Positions 11,601 to 23,615 of a stretch of 64,000 nucleotides of DNA are shown here, in pieces. Positions within the stretch are counted from its first letter, which is position 1, and every line of letters starts with the position of its first letter. The stretch lies in the NCBI GenBank assembly GCA_032690845.1, contig CM064417.1, positions 37,206,432 to 37,270,431 on the forward strand. The letters run 5' to 3'. The translations under genes and the position numbers were made by a program. This DNA comes from Eleusine coracana subsp. coracana. Taxonomy: Eukaryota > Streptophyta > Magnoliopsida > Poales > Poaceae. The notes beneath the pieces were generated by a model that saw only the letters and a program-made list of their open reading frames with translations, was not told where the DNA came from and ran no database searches.

Positions 11601-12173
11601 AACTTAATTTGATGCTAAAACTTGAAAAAAATAAGGACCTACTCATAGGCTGGCTTTTTGGTAATATAAACCCTATCCTTAGCCTTTGCATGTCTAAGAG
11701 TCGGCTGTAGATGGCCATTTTGATAGGTCAGTCTTGCTGAGTATTAGTTGCTCAGGGCGTAGCTCTTTGTGGTTTTCAAATGATCACGGCGTCCAGTTTC
11801 TCAACTTTTGGAACGTCGAGTGGGAACCTTGCAGTCCATAAGAGGTGCACCTTGTTGCTTGCTGGTATAATGTCGTGGACATGACACTTATCAAGACCGG
11901 ATCTACTTTTATGTATCATCGTGAGAGAACGATTATATCTTAAGCTTTTCATCGAATGATTTTATCTATTGTCAAACTATTCCGCTTTTGTACTTTTAAA
12001 CTCTAATTTGTAGCTTAAATTTGGATTTATTAAAACTCTATACTCTATCTATGTTCTTGTTGTAACTATATTATTTCTGTCATGTGTTGTACTATTGGGC
12101 GTCACAGCGCGTGTAGCCATCCGAGAAAGATCCTGGAACAAAGCCGTCTCTATGGTAAGACGGTTCTGTTACA
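8681..12173 (+). mobile_element. Long solo LTR, copy A (about 3.5 kb)
   Basis: This is colinear with copies B (37,642-41,753, inverted) and C (50,292-54,194). Shared landmarks include the 'TATGAACCCACTC' block near 8730, a GC-rich 5'-UTR-like tract after a 'GGACCCACATGTCAG' motif near 9146, the 'GAGGAAGTGTCATGAATCTT' block near 10,635, the 'CATGGGATCAAGTTTGAACG' block near 11,143 and a GGGCG(T/C)CACAGC end region. It ends GTTACA at 12,173. No gag or pol is present, so it is read as a solo LTR of a long-LTR gypsy-type or LARD element. The left border is obscured by Cassandra. TTGAT left of Cassandra (7914-7918) and CTGAT right of the LTR (12,174-12,178) match at 4 of 5 positions, suggesting that Cassandra inserted at its very start. 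Confidence 0.7.
10491..10568. repeat. 2 x 39-bp tandem repeat in solo LTR A
   Basis: Two adjacent near-identical 39-bp units contain GATAACATGCTCAACACACT and differ by one base (CATGA versus CACGA). They are not seen at the matching place in copies B and C, so the duplication arose locally. Confidence 0.75.
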
Positions 12174-12424
12174 CTGATATGAGGCGGGAGAAAAAGGAGA
12201 GAAGAATTAAACTGATGACATGAACAATTCACAAAATAATACAGATTAGTAGGGCAATCAGATGCACAAATAATGGGACCTGTCACCTGGTAGCAAAATT
12301 AGATGGACAGGTTACAGAAGATAATACCCTGCTCTATATCGTTGGCTTCAGGTACAGGAGATAAGAAAGATAATGATTTTGGAAGAGATGATCGCGAGGA
12401 GCTTCACCTCGTTTTCAAGCTATA

Positions 12425-15328
12425 TCTATATTATAAAGGCTAAACTTCGTGTCTAATACTCTTTACCTACGTAAACACCCAGCCACAATCTATTAGTCTT
12501 TGATTAAGACTGAATGACGGGCCTAGTTTTTTCATCTCTGCCCTGCTCAAACTCACGTCGCCATCTAATTGTTGGGCCTAACGCCTAAACGTTACGCATC
12601 TTACGCACGATATACATGCGTGTCGTCCGATTTTTTCTCACTTTTCCCATCAAAGATTTTCGCTACCCACCCGTAGACAACTACAGTGATTCTCGCGCGT
12701 GATTGAAGGATCGCGTGAAAAGACATTGCTTTCCTATCCTCGTGTGTTTCCTCCTCTCTCTCTCTCTCTCTCCATGGGCAGCCTCCTCTTCCTCCTCTCT
12801 CCCTCTCTCTATGGCGACTCAAGGTAGGGGTAGATGAGGCGGGCAAACTGTTGAGGCTCACGTCATGACTATCGGTCTCGAACACAACAGGCGGCACGGG
12901 CTCGGGTGTGCATCAGCGGCAGCCCCCGGCGGATCTGAGCTGGGGCATGGCGGCTCCTCTGTCTGCACTCCTCCGGTGAGGAGGAGGACCAAGAAGAGCA
13001 GTCCAACGACGCCGACTCCGGATCTAGGGACGAGGACGATGCGGAGACTATGACGGCCCCCGTAGGGGAGGCGGACGGGGACGGGCAGGAGGAGGAGGTA
13101 GATGAGGAGGAGATCAACGCCGTCACCACTGGCGCCGGAGCCGACGACGAGGAGGATGACACGGGCGTCGCCGCCATCGGGAGGGCGATGACGAGTCGCA
13201 GTCCACCGAGGATGACGAGGCTGCCGCGGGGGATGACGACAATGGGGATGAGGGGAACAGGCGCGGTTAGGATTTCTGGTCGAACTGGCTTTTTAGAGAA
13301 TTTTTTATTAGTTGAGTTTTTGGATGCATGACTGGGGGTGGATTTACTTGATCTGGTGGTTTTAGATTCAATTATTTGCAAAGGTGCGGCTCGACGAGGA
13401 AGGGTTTGATCCGCACGCGAAGGGCTGCTTCGGCATCACGGAGAGGAATTTGAGGTCTGCATATTGCCATCCACTTCTCGTATGCACTTGTCAGTTGTCA
13501 CCATGGATCGGTGTAGCATGCAATGTGCTCCTCCATGCATTTGCCTGTATAGGGTAACTAGCATCAAAGTACTGTACCTCTCTCTCTTCTTGTAGTTTGT
13601 GTGTGCGCGTCTCGATTTCTCTATCCAGGATGGATCTTGTTTCATACCTCCAGTGCATGCGCCATATATTTTGAAAGTGGGTTGAGTTAGAAGACTGTCT
13701 AAATATGCTCAAAATGATCTACTATATAGTGTTATTAATTTGAACTCTGTACCTTGATTTTCTTGATTGGATAATCTACTGCACATACCAGTGTGCCCTT
13801 GTGTCTAGCTTTACTGACTATGTTGATGATTGAGTATCAATGATTTTCTTTTTGTATTATTTCCCTCCTACAATTTTGTGGTGCGTTATTAACTCATGTA
13901 ATTTTGTTTGCTTCTATAGTTGGTGCATTCTTAGATATACAAACGTTCTGAACTCATGTTAAAATCTGCTGCAAACTCGTGATGGTCGCATGGCCTGTGT
14001 GTGGAGGAAGGTAAAGGACCACCAGTGGCAGCGAAGCTTTGGCTCTAGGCACTAGCAAAGTGCTTTGCTGGTACAAGCAAATTCTCCCATCTGCAATGTG
14101 ATGGTTTACATCATTCGCTTTATAATTCAGAGCTTATGCAAGACTTTAACATATTTTCTTGATAATTTTGCATTGTCATGTCGCGTTCTGCTATCCTGTT
14201 TATGTTACAGGATACTGAAGGCGCCATGGTGTCAGACCTGTGGTTCATTTCATGGCCGCTATGTTTATGTGATGGAAAAATAAGATTATGTATGTTTGCG
14301 TGTATGCTTCAGTTTATATAGGATGACCACTGGCCACAAAATTGATGTATGTTCATGACAATGCAATGACATTTTTCAGAGTCTTTTAGAAATGATTTAT
14401 GTTTTAGAAAATAGGTTCTTTCTTCTTCCTTGCTTGCCTCCTCCCAGTAGCTATGGTTTCACCATATGTTGCATTTTTCTTCCGCAAACCTCTAGATGCC
14501 AGATCAAGTGGTCAACATTACGTTATATGTACAGAAAAATTAGTCAAATTTCCAGGTTCAGGTTCTATATAAGATTTTGTTCAGTTTACTGCAACTGAAA
14601 AATATTGTGGGGCTCTATATCAGATTAGCTTTCCTTCAATTAGACTAAAAATTTGATTTCCTCACAATGAAAGCTAAAATAGAATGTCAAACTTGCGTCA
14701 GGTCACAATGGGAAGACTTTGAGCAGGCTGTGTAATAGTTTAAGTTTTAAGTTTATATACAAACAAGGAATGTATCTTCGTATTTGAGAAAAAAAGAATA
14801 TATCTAGGTTCAGAACTCCAGATTCACAAAAATATAAGAAAATGGACTGATGGATTTGTCCATGCTCTGTATTTTGTTTTCTTCTCTTTAGATACATGCA
14901 TATTCTTTCTTCACAGTACATATGGTAATTTTGTTTTGGAATTCATTCTTTCATCAGTAACTGGAAAAGAATGTACCTTTTAATTAAAATTATATGGGCA
15001 CAAGAATGTAGAGGAGGGATTTCTATGTACCCAGGAATGATTTAGTTATCATTTCATAAATATTTAATAATTGACTTCTCATTTCATCTTGCTTTGTGCC
15101 TAAGATTAGGTCTCCCTGACAAATAGAAGAAGAGGAAAATGTATGAGTAATGTAGTTACGGTTGTTTGTCTCTAGAGTTCTTATTTTGCACCACGTGGGC
15201 TGTATAGTTGGTTATCCAAGTTGATTTGTAAAGGTTAGCGCAAGATTCTGCTGTGTCTCTACAAGTTGTTTTATTAAGTATACATGGTGTGAGAATAGCA
15301 TGTGTATGTCGCACGTGCAAAAAACTAG
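12425..15328 (+). mobile_element. Helitron candidate (2.9 kb) with captured gene fragment
   Basis: The 5' end begins TCTATATTATAAAGGC preceded by A. The 3' end has a hairpin (GCATGTG-TATGTCG-CACGTGC), then AAAAAA and CTAG followed by T. Both ends match the A^TC...CTAG^T rule for Helitrons, with no terminal repeats or target duplication. No Rep/helicase coding region was found, so it would be non-autonomous. The interior holds a GC-rich gene-like block at about 12,770-13,455 and otherwise AT-rich DNA. The pairing of these two ends is an inference. Confidence 0.55.
12770..13455 (+). pseudogene. Acidic-protein gene fragment inside Helitron candidate
   Basis: After a CT-rich leader, 12,975-13,270 reads as a strongly acidic protein (SGEEEDQEEQSNDADSGS and onward, later STEDDEAAAGDDDNGDEG). 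The second half is in a shifted frame, so at least one frameshift lies near 13,175. A possible intron then ends at an AG just before GTGCGGCTCGAC (about 13,385), followed by an exon-like segment reading VRLDEEGFDPHAKGCFGITE. The source gene was not recognised. High GC compared with the AT-rich surroundings and the broken frame suggest a captured, decaying host gene fragment. Confidence 0.45.
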
Positions 15329-17142
15329 TATAGCATAGTAGACATGTGTGGAACATGCCTGACACCACAATGCAGATCGCTAGAAGGAAAACTGAAAATT
15401 GTAGCTAATGGGCAATTAAAACACCAATTAAAATGATGGGAAGTCCGAGTGACCCAATGGGGCAGCATGCATGTATTGCAAAAGAGAACCTCGAATAGAG
15501 GAGAGGACTTGTAGACGAATCAAGAGTTATGCAAGTGTAATAAAAATCGTCACTACTATACCCCAGCAAAATTAGCAAGGTAAATAAAATAATGTTGCAC
15601 TCCGATCTTCAATCTTGAGGACGACTTGGATGAACATATATGCGCTAGACATGATAGGAATTCAAAGAGTACCTAGAAGCCTTGAAGGAAGGCAGCACAA
15701 AATTGATTACAATTTATGATGGATGAAACTGAACCACTCTTCCATGAATAATATTGAGGTATGTTACCAAATGGATGAAATGCAGAACAAAGGAAAGAAA
15801 AGCAAAAGTGGTTGCGTAGAGTGTTGTTAATGTGCTAATGGAAGTGCTAATGAATAGTAAAAGAAAATAGTAGACGTGTCCATTCAGTGTCTAGAAAACT
15901 GCTAGTGTATGTGATGATAAATTGACGGATAGATGAGCCTCGAACCCCATGATCTAATGGTGAAAATTTAGGAGGTGATGTGGTTGCATGAGAGTTGAGA
16001 GAAATAGGAGTAAATGACTTTGAGTGAGTTGCATCTTTTATATAGATGTAGACATATCAATGTTTAAAACCATATTTATTTGTTGTCAATCTTTAGAATT
16101 TTGTCTATTATACTTCCATTGCAACAAAAGAAATGGATATTGTATTTAGTGTGCTCTTTTGTTTATAAGCATACTAATGATAATTAAAAAAAGATAAAGC
16201 TACAAAATCAATTGGATATCGACATTTGCTGTATCTTTCCACTTGAGTAATATAAACATTTTGAGATCAGTTGTGGACAGACCGTCCAGGTTCATATCCT
16301 ATATATGCATTGCTTGAGTAATACAGAGGGATCCTTGTTTGTTTTAGGTTCATTTTTGGATGTAGAGTTACTAGAGTAAAAAATCTTAAGCCCCTCTGAC
16401 TTGCTACTTCCTCTCTCTGTCTATCTCTTTGATGGACTCCCCATCAATCTATGTGTGGAGAATATGTAACCCGGGCTCTTTATGAGATATAACTTGTCAT
16501 ACAAAAATGATTATATAACGAAGATTAGAGATAGAGTACTACTCAGATATGATGTTATAACCGATTATAGAAATCTATCGTGTAACTCTATCCCCCCCCC
16601 CCCACCTCCGCGTGGATATATAAGACGGACGAAGGCCTCTCTCATAGATAGCTCAATAATCGACAATTGGATTTAGACATAATTAATACAATACACCACA
16701 GAACACAGGTTGTATGGTTATTATCATCCAGGAGGCACGAATCAAGATAAATTTTACATCTTATGTTACCATCTACTCTCGGTGTCGCGCATGCCTACAT
16801 CGATAAATAAAAATCATGGATAAAGCCAATTCTGTGATCTACTATTCAATATACTATCGACAATTATCGTGATAGGTAGGAGAAGCGTTCGATATACTAT
16901 TGACAATAGTGCCCACATCTCTTTCTACTACTCTCATTCGGTGGCTAAACCTAACATCGGTCGATCATTCTATAATCTGCCATTTGATGCTCAAATGGAT
17001 TGGGTGGTGGAATTCATCAATATGAAGTTTCCTAGAAACTAAAATGAGTGTTGATGTGAGGGCTTTTGTGTGGTGGAATTCACCTATGAAATACTTTTGT
17101 AACCATAGATCAATGTACTATGGTAACTAGGACTAAGATATA
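15329..17142. other. Unannotated AT-rich intergenic DNA
   Basis: No gene was recognised. It includes a poly(C) run near 16,591-16,603 and a possible minus-strand Helitron 5' end at about 16,027-16,046 (TCTATATAAAAG preceded by A). Confidence 0.45.
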
Positions 17143-17377
17143 CTCCCTTAATTTCACAATTATTATTGTCATTGACTTTTTTTGTTATATTTGATCATTT
17201 GTCTTATTTAAAACATTTGTTCAAATATAAAAAGTTACAAGTTATATTTAATTTTTGTCTAATGATAAAACATATCATCAGAAAATACATAGTATTTTTT
17301 AATTTTTTTTGGAATAAGACGAATGGTCAAAGGTAACAAAAAAGTCTATGATGACAACAATTTCAGAACAGATGGAG
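17143..17377. mobile_element. Stowaway-like MITE (235 bp)
   Basis: It begins CTCCCTTAATTTCACAAT and ends AGAACAGATGGAG. The first and last roughly 40 bases are complementary with mismatches (TGTCATTGACTTTTTT pairs with AAAAAAGTCTATGATGACA). TA occurs on both sides (17,141-17,142 and 17,378-17,379), the Tc1/mariner-type duplication. It has no coding capacity. Confidence 0.75.
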
Positions 17378-17379
17378 TA

Positions 17380-17921
17380 GTAATTATGTATGTGCAAGAC
17401 ATTGAATTTATGTATATGAGTAATTAAATGTGTTAATTATGTATGTGTGTTCATGTATGTAATGATGAGACCTGGTTAATATTAATGTGCAACTTTATTT
17501 GTCTGTCAAAAATCATGTCTCTAACCTGTGTATATTTACTTCATTCTCAACTGATAGGATAACCTCATCCAACTAGTGAAAAGGGTGATCATAACAGAGT
17601 GGATAAGCCTATCTTTCCAACCAAACACCATACTAGATGAGCTCATCCCTCATTTTCATCCATCCAAGCCACTAGGGATGGACTCATCCAGGACATCCAG
17701 GATGACACTCTCCCATCCCTCATTGACACCCAATCAAACACACCCTTAGAATCAAGCGAACTTAATGGTGATGAACAGCTCACAAATTAATCATTATACT
17801 ACATGCAACGAACGTTAGGTACCATTGCATCCTACAACACAAGCACTAAAATGTATGTCAGTGGATAAAGGGAAATCCGTAAATTGTCATCCAGAACCTT
17901 CAAAATACCATCAGGTAAAAT
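17380..17921. other. Intergenic DNA, possible degraded MITE
   Basis: The segment 17,545-17,755 contains repeated GGATGAG/CTCATCC words and ends CCAATCAAACACACCCTTA, a style common at grass MITE ends. A matching left terminus could not be defined. AAAAT at 17,917-17,921 is the left target duplication of Copia-1. Confidence 0.35.
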
Positions 17922-19560
17922 TGAAAGTTGCCTAGAGGGGGAGGGGTGAATAGGCAAATACTCCTGAAACCACTAATTAAAATAATTAGTTCTGACAGGG
18001 ACCGGACTAAGATGCAAGTGTTGGTGTCTAAGTCCGAACTGGCGTCTTAGTCCGCTAGGGTTAGCGTTTAAGTCCGAATCCTGCACACGACAGATTATAG
18101 AACAAGCTCTAGATTGTTTTTTATGGTGCAATAAATTTATCAGGACCTAAACACAACTATTATCAAGTGCAAGGAAGCTTAAAATAGTACTAGAACGCTA
18201 GGGAACAAGCTACACAAGTAATATTAGAGAGACACAATAATATGACATAAATAGTGAAGTAGAGCAATAAGAGCAAGAACAAGCACACAAGACCCAAAGA
18301 TTTGTTCACCGAAGTTCAATCCCACAAAGGAATCTACGTCTCCGTTGAGGAGTCCACAAAGGATCGGGTTGCTCTCAACCCTAGAACCTCTTCCAAGCAA
18401 CCACAAAGGTCAAGCTTGGTTTTCCACTATTAATCCTTTGCAAGGAGGGCAATACAAACTTCCCAGGTCTTCAACCACAAGCTTGGGAGCCCCAGGCGAC
18501 GTCTAACCGTCTAGGGGATGAATCTCCAAGAGTAACAAACACAAGCAATACCAATGATGAAGAGAAACCGAAGTGCTCCAATGCAATATGAGGTGGCTCA
18601 CTCAAATCCTCACAAATCTCCTCTCAATCCCTCAAGAATCGGAGTAGCAAGCTTGGGGGAGAGTTGGAGAAGCTCTTGAGTGCTCAGATGTGTTTTTCAG
18701 CTTTGTGGAGTGGCCACCCGAGCAATGGGGATGAAAGGGTGTATTTATAGGAGGGGAGAAGAAAAGAGCCGTTGGGGGTGTCAGACCCGGCCTAGTCCGG
18801 TATCAGGGCCCAGACTAGTCCGGCCCTACAGTTCAACAATAACACGGTGCTCAACCCAACCCCAAAAATGGCTAAGTGTTAGTGACCCAGACTAGTCCGG
18901 AAACACCCGGCTTAGTCCGGATCAAGCAGCTCCATGAAGGAAAACCTTTCTGGAATGACCCTGACCTATCCTAGTCTGGCCAAAGCCGGCTTAATCCTTA
19001 TGGGTCATCAACCCGGCCTAGTCCGAAACTAGCTGGCCTAGTCCGGATCAACCCATGACCAGATCAAAACACTTCTAGGTTTTGCACTAAGCCGGCTTAG
19101 TCCGGTAGATGCCGTCCTAGTCCGGATCCTTCTGGTTCCCGACTTAGTCCAGATTTTGGCGTCTTAGTCCGGCCAGTCCGATTCCAGAACCAAACATGTT
19201 CTATTTTGGACCAAGCCGGCTTAGTCCGCGTGATTCCGAACTAGTCCGCTTCTGAGAGAAAATGAGAGGAAGTTAAAGGTTTGGGAATGCAATATGGTGT
19301 TAGAAATTAGAGCACTTGATCAATTTCACCACTTTCTTTGTTGTGTCCCTCTTAATAGTACGATATACCTATGACTCATAAAGTAAGAAAAAGAGCTAGG
19401 AGTCATCGGTTCCCTTCTTCCTTTTTCCTTTTCATTTTGGAGGGTCGTATTTGATTTATGAAATATTCGCCCTACTCATATACTTAGAAAATATCATTAG
19501 TCCTTTAATTGTTCGTCATTAATCAACCAAAACCCACACAGAGGCCTAGATGCACTTTCA
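17922..19560 (-). repeat. Copia-1 3' LTR
   Basis: 1,639 bp. On the minus strand a TATA box (CTATAAATAC, rc of 18,741-18,750) divides the U3 region from the transcribed part. The U3 side (about 18,780-19,250) holds an array of (T/C)TAGTCCGG motifs, and the U5 side (17,995-18,085) holds a smaller group. Confidence 0.88.
18780..19250. promoter_or_regulatory. TTAGTCCGG motif array in Copia-1 U3
   Basis: More than a dozen variants of CGGC(T/C)TAGTCCGG and CCGGACTAGTCCGG occur, often as pairs about 10-20 bp apart, directly upstream of the LTR TATA box. The same array is in the other LTR (about 46,555-47,015). Enhancer function is inferred from position only. Confidence 0.55.
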
Positions 19561-19579
19561 ATCTCCCCCTTTTTGGTGA
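19561..19579 (-). other. Copia-1 polypurine tract
   Basis: On the minus strand CCAAAAAGGGGGAGAT abuts the 3' LTR, the expected plus-strand priming site for an element in this orientation. Confidence 0.7.
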
Positions 19580-20052
19580 TTGATGACAACCAATTAAAGC
19601 TTACATTTGAGATAAAAGAAATTTTGATTCCAACAAATATATGTAGAGCTCCCCCTAAATTTATGGATCAATGATTCATATAAGAACAGTTCATATGCAT
19701 ACTAGAACATCAATTTTGAGAGCTCATTCATATATTTCTTGCAATCGTAGGGTGCCTACCAAGTGTGATCAAGTGATATACATGAGTGAATAAAAAACAA
19801 GTGCATACAAATAGTCAACCATCATCGATCAACAACACATAACATCCATAGAGCATAGTCATTATATAAAGATCACAAATATGTCTTACAAGGTCTTACA
19901 TAAGCAAATGATGACATAGAGGCACACCACACATAGTCTCAACAATACAAATTTTTGAAAAAAAAATTGATGATCAACTACTAGAGATAACTTTCTTCTC
20001 CCCCTTTGGCATCAAGACACCAAAACGGAAAAAGAATGGTGGAAGAACTCAG

Positions 20053-21572
20053 TCACTTGCTCCCATCATACTCACTACCACTAGGCTCACCCTCATCATC
20101 CTAATGGCCATTTCCATCCCCATAACTCTCACCTTCACTCTCACCAACAGCACCGGTAGCCTCCTCTATGTCCCTATCGGTGATGCCAAAGTACTCACGG
20201 TCTTCCCTAGTGAAAGAAAGAGCGGGATGCTCATAGTGGCGTGGGGGAGAGTCATCGTCATCGGAATCGGGTGGAGAATGAGTTGGGCTGAAGTTGTACT
20301 TGGTAGAGAGTTACTTGAGGGTCCTTGTGTTCTTCTTCCTTTCTCTCCTCTCATTGTCTAGCTTCATGTTACCATCACGTCCAAGACAAAACAAGATGGA
20401 GAGGAACTTGAAGAGAGTTTTGCTACCTCTAGAAGAACATGGAGCAGCTGAACTAGAGCTCTCACCTCTAGTAGACCAAGAAGAAATCAAAGACACTGGC
20501 TTCTGAGGCCTCAAGGGCTTGTGAAGCACATACTTGACAAAGGTGAGCTCGCTAACTTCCTCGATCATCTTCATATGTAGGGTCCATAGCAGCAAGACCG
20601 AGCCGAAGTGATGGAAATGGCATAGATCTCTTTCCAAATAAAGTCAAAAGCATTGAACTTTGCTTTCCCTCGAATCCTAGCAAGCAAGTTTCGCAAGTTG
20701 GTGGGAACAAATGATGCATCTCCATCTCTAGGGCCAAGGGTCTTCCTCACACATCGGTTGAGAACCGTGAAGAAGGGAAGAAAGCCATGAACATTGGGAG
20801 GAGCCACTGCAACTCCTCTCTTATACATGGAAAACATGTCATCCGGGCTCATCACCGTCTCTTCATGAATTTGCTTGGAGGACTTGAGGCTTTGCTGAAG
20901 ACCAAGGTTGCTAGCAAACCTCTTATAGGTGACGGTGTATTTCTCCCCGTTGGTCATCCAGGTCATCTTTGGGTTGCTACCTTGAGTGGTGAAGTAGACA
21001 GTGGAGAAGAATTGAGTGATTACTTCCTTGTTCCATGGGTATGAAAGAACCATCAAGTCATACACACCATGGTGCTTGCAAGCTTCTGCCACTTCTATAA
21101 ACTCTGGGATGCCTCGGCTCTCCATATAGTCCCAATCAACCCACTGAGCCTCAATCACAGGAGTTACCTTATGGAGATAGGCAGAAGAGTAGAAATCTAC
21201 ATGAAAATGACTCCAAAACCGAGGATCAATGGATTCCCTAGGCTTAGCATACAGATCATCATCTCTCATAGTTGTTGCTGCAGAGATGTCCTTGGTGTAG
21301 TCCTTGATTCTTCTAAGATGATTGGGGTCCTCAAGCGGTGGTGCCATGACAAGAGGACCTATTTCCCCTTGAGGGGGTGCCTGCTGCTGATGTGGGACAT
21401 CCGCAATTAGCTGCTCTTCAGTGATATCATCATCATGGTGGTGCAAGAGAACATCTCTAGATGCTGCACTGTTGTTGCTACCTCCACGGGCAGACTTGGG
21501 TTTAGGGCGGCGTTGATAGCCGGACATGTCCGCACGCTTCTTGCCCTTGCCCTTGTCTACATCACCGGCCAT
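20053..21572 (-). pseudogene. Copia-1 third ORF after pol (env-position protein)
   Basis: The frame opens with MAGDVDKGKGKKRADMSG and runs 333 codons to about 20,571. It then shifts frame (KMIEEVSELTFVKYVL) and finishes in an acidic tail before a TGA at 20,053-20,055, with one internal stop in that tail. The central part (WNKEVITQFFSTVYF, FDFIWKEIYAISI, YGPYI) is clearly homologous to the third ORF of Copia-2 (WNDEIIAQFYSTLWV, FEFMWTEILYNSY, YAPYIMKMI). No transmembrane segment or known catalytic motif was recognised. The position after pol is that of the env-like ORF of SIRE-type copias, but the sequence looks more like the widespread 'putative plant transposon protein' family; the function is unknown. 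Confidence 0.65.
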
Positions 21573-22380
21573 GGTTCCTGAGGGATATCAATTCAATAGA
21601 TGAGAACCGATGAGAAGGCGAGATCGAAAGATACTCAACAAAACAAATGATGAAGTGCATGCTGTCAGAATGCGGACTAAGATGCCACAAGGACGGCCTA
21701 GTCCGGGTACTGACAGGATAAACTACAAAACTTGTTGTCCTAAGTATCTAGAAGGGGCAAAGAGATGGTGCATTGAGCTAAAGCAAGAAACAGGGTTGTT
21801 AACTGGCAGTACCTAGACTTGGACGGGACAGAGCCATCGTAGTCCGGGTCCTGTCAGTGTTGAACCCTAACAAGTGCTAACAACTCAACCAATCGACATT
21901 CCCTAATCATATGAGGTACTCGATACACAAATGATGTCATTGGGCACATCTACGCCATCTACATTGCAAAGAAATCCTAGGGCATCTAAGGATTGAAGGA
22001 AGAACAAGAAGGAGGCCCTAGGTACCTTGAGGGAAGGGGAGGAGAGCCTCAAATCAATAAGGGAACCAGACTTGGCCGCGCCCCTAGGAGATTTTCCCTC
22101 AAAAACTAGGTCCACTTGATGGAGGGAAGAGGAGATCATCGGAGGGGAGCTCTTGGTCGCCTTGGTCGCCGTTGAAGAGAGAGAGATTGAGTTGGAGAGG
22201 AAATGGATAAGGTTTGACCGAATTGGTAAGTCCCCAACGGTTATAACTGAAACCAAATGCCGGACTAAGACGCTACGGTTGGCATCCCAGTCCGGCTTCT
22301 GACTGAAGCCCGCAGAAAAATTACAGGGCCAGATTAAGACGCTAGGGTTGGCATCCCTAGAGCCCAGAATGTGCGACCTT
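21573..22380. other. Copia-1 spacer between pol and third ORF, with LTR-like motifs
   Basis: This 808-bp non-coding spacer carries the Copia-1 motif again (GGCCTAGTCCGG near 21,690, TAGTCCGGG near 21,840, CCGGACTAAGACGCTACGG near 22,261, and a degenerate copy near 22,327). This could be a second promoter region for the third ORF; that is an inference. Confidence 0.45.
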
Positions 22381-23615
22381 TCAAGCCACATTCCTAGAAT
22401 CAATGATATATAGCTCATTCCTAAGCTCACAAAAACTTTTCTCATCTAGTGGCTTGGTGAATATATCGGCCAATTGTTTATCGGTGCGCACATGACTAAT
22501 CAAGATATCCCCTTTTTCTCAAGAAATGTTGTCTAATGTCTATGTGCTTTGTGCGGTTGTGATCAATGGGGTTATTGGCTATCTTTATGACACTCTCATT
22601 GTCACATAGGAGGGTAAATTTGTTCATAGTGTAACCAAAATCCTTTAGAGTTTGTCGCATCCATAGAAGTTGTGCACAACAACTACCGGCTGCATCATAC
22701 TCCGCTTCGGCTGTGGATAGGGCAACGGAATTTTGTTTCTTGGATGACCATGATACAAGGGACCTACCCAAGAATTGGCATGTCCCGGACGTGCTTTTCC
22801 TATTAGCATTACACCCCGCATAATCGGCATCGAAATAACCAATAAGCTTAAATGCGGAGCCCTTAGGATACTAAAGGCCTAGGTTACGAGTATGAGCCAA
22901 ATATCACATAATTCTTTTAACGGACCTTAAATGGCATTCTTTAGGTTCAGTTTGAAACCTTGTACACATACACACACTAAGCATGATATCCGGCCTAGAT
23001 GCACAAAGGTAAAGCAAAGAGCCAATCATGGAGCGATATACCTTTTGGTCCACCGCTTTGCCTCCCATGTCGAGGTCGAGGTGCCCATTTGTTGTCATGG
23101 GTGTCTTGATGGGTTTGGCGTTCTTCATGTCAAACTTTTTAAGAATATCTTGAGTATGCATTGTTTGACTTATGAACGCCCCTTCCTTGAGTTGCTTCAC
23201 TTGAAAACCGACGAAGAATGATAGTTCACCCATCATAGACATCTCAAACCTGTTGGTCATGATAGAACTAAACTCATCACAAAAGGCTTTGTTAGTAGAA
23301 CCAAATATTATGTCATCGACATAAATTTAGCACACAAATATATCATCATCAACTCTTCTTGTGAAGAGTGTGGAGTCGGCTTTGCCAATCTTAAAACCAT
23401 AATTAATGAGAAAATCCCTAAGGCATTCATACCATACTCTAGGAGCTTGCTTAAGCCCATAGAGCGCCTTTTTGAGTTTAAATACATGGTTAGGATATTT
23501 TTCATCTTCAAAGCCAGGCAGTTGCTCCACATACACTTCCTCTTTAATTTGCCCGTTGAGGAAGGCACTTTTCACATCCATTTGATATAGCTTGAAATCA
23601 TGGTGAGTAGCATAG
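22381..23615 (-). pseudogene. Copia-1 reverse transcriptase C-part and RNase H
   Basis: The sequence runs from YATHHDFKLYQMDVKSAFLN through KKALYGLKQAPRVWYECL, the RT active-site segment IYVDDIIFGSTN, FFVGFQVKQLKEG, the DADYAG and SKKQNSVALSTAEAEY segments of RNase H and LLCDNESVIKIA, ending in a TGA at 22,381-22,383. A stop codon (TAA, consistent with CAA to TAA) lies two codons before YVDD, there are other stops, and a frameshift lies before the last 40 codons. The upstream half of the RT is at 37,210-37,641, separated by the gypsy/Copia-2 insertion. CATAG at 23,611-23,615 is one of that insertion's target duplications. Confidence 0.88.

Noticed and set aside
12869..13381. Open frame of 170 codons on the minus strand (Ser/Val/Pro-rich)
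   Set aside because: It is antisense to the acidic gene fragment. The Ser/Pro composition is the mirror of Asp/Glu codons on the plus strand.
17545..17755. A defined MITE
   Set aside because: One end looks MITE-like (CAAACACACCCTTA), but no matching inverted terminus or target duplication could be placed.
21903..22445. Open frame of 180 codons on the minus strand
   Set aside because: Its start overlaps the end of Copia-1 pol in another frame and the rest is the non-coding spacer with motif repeats.
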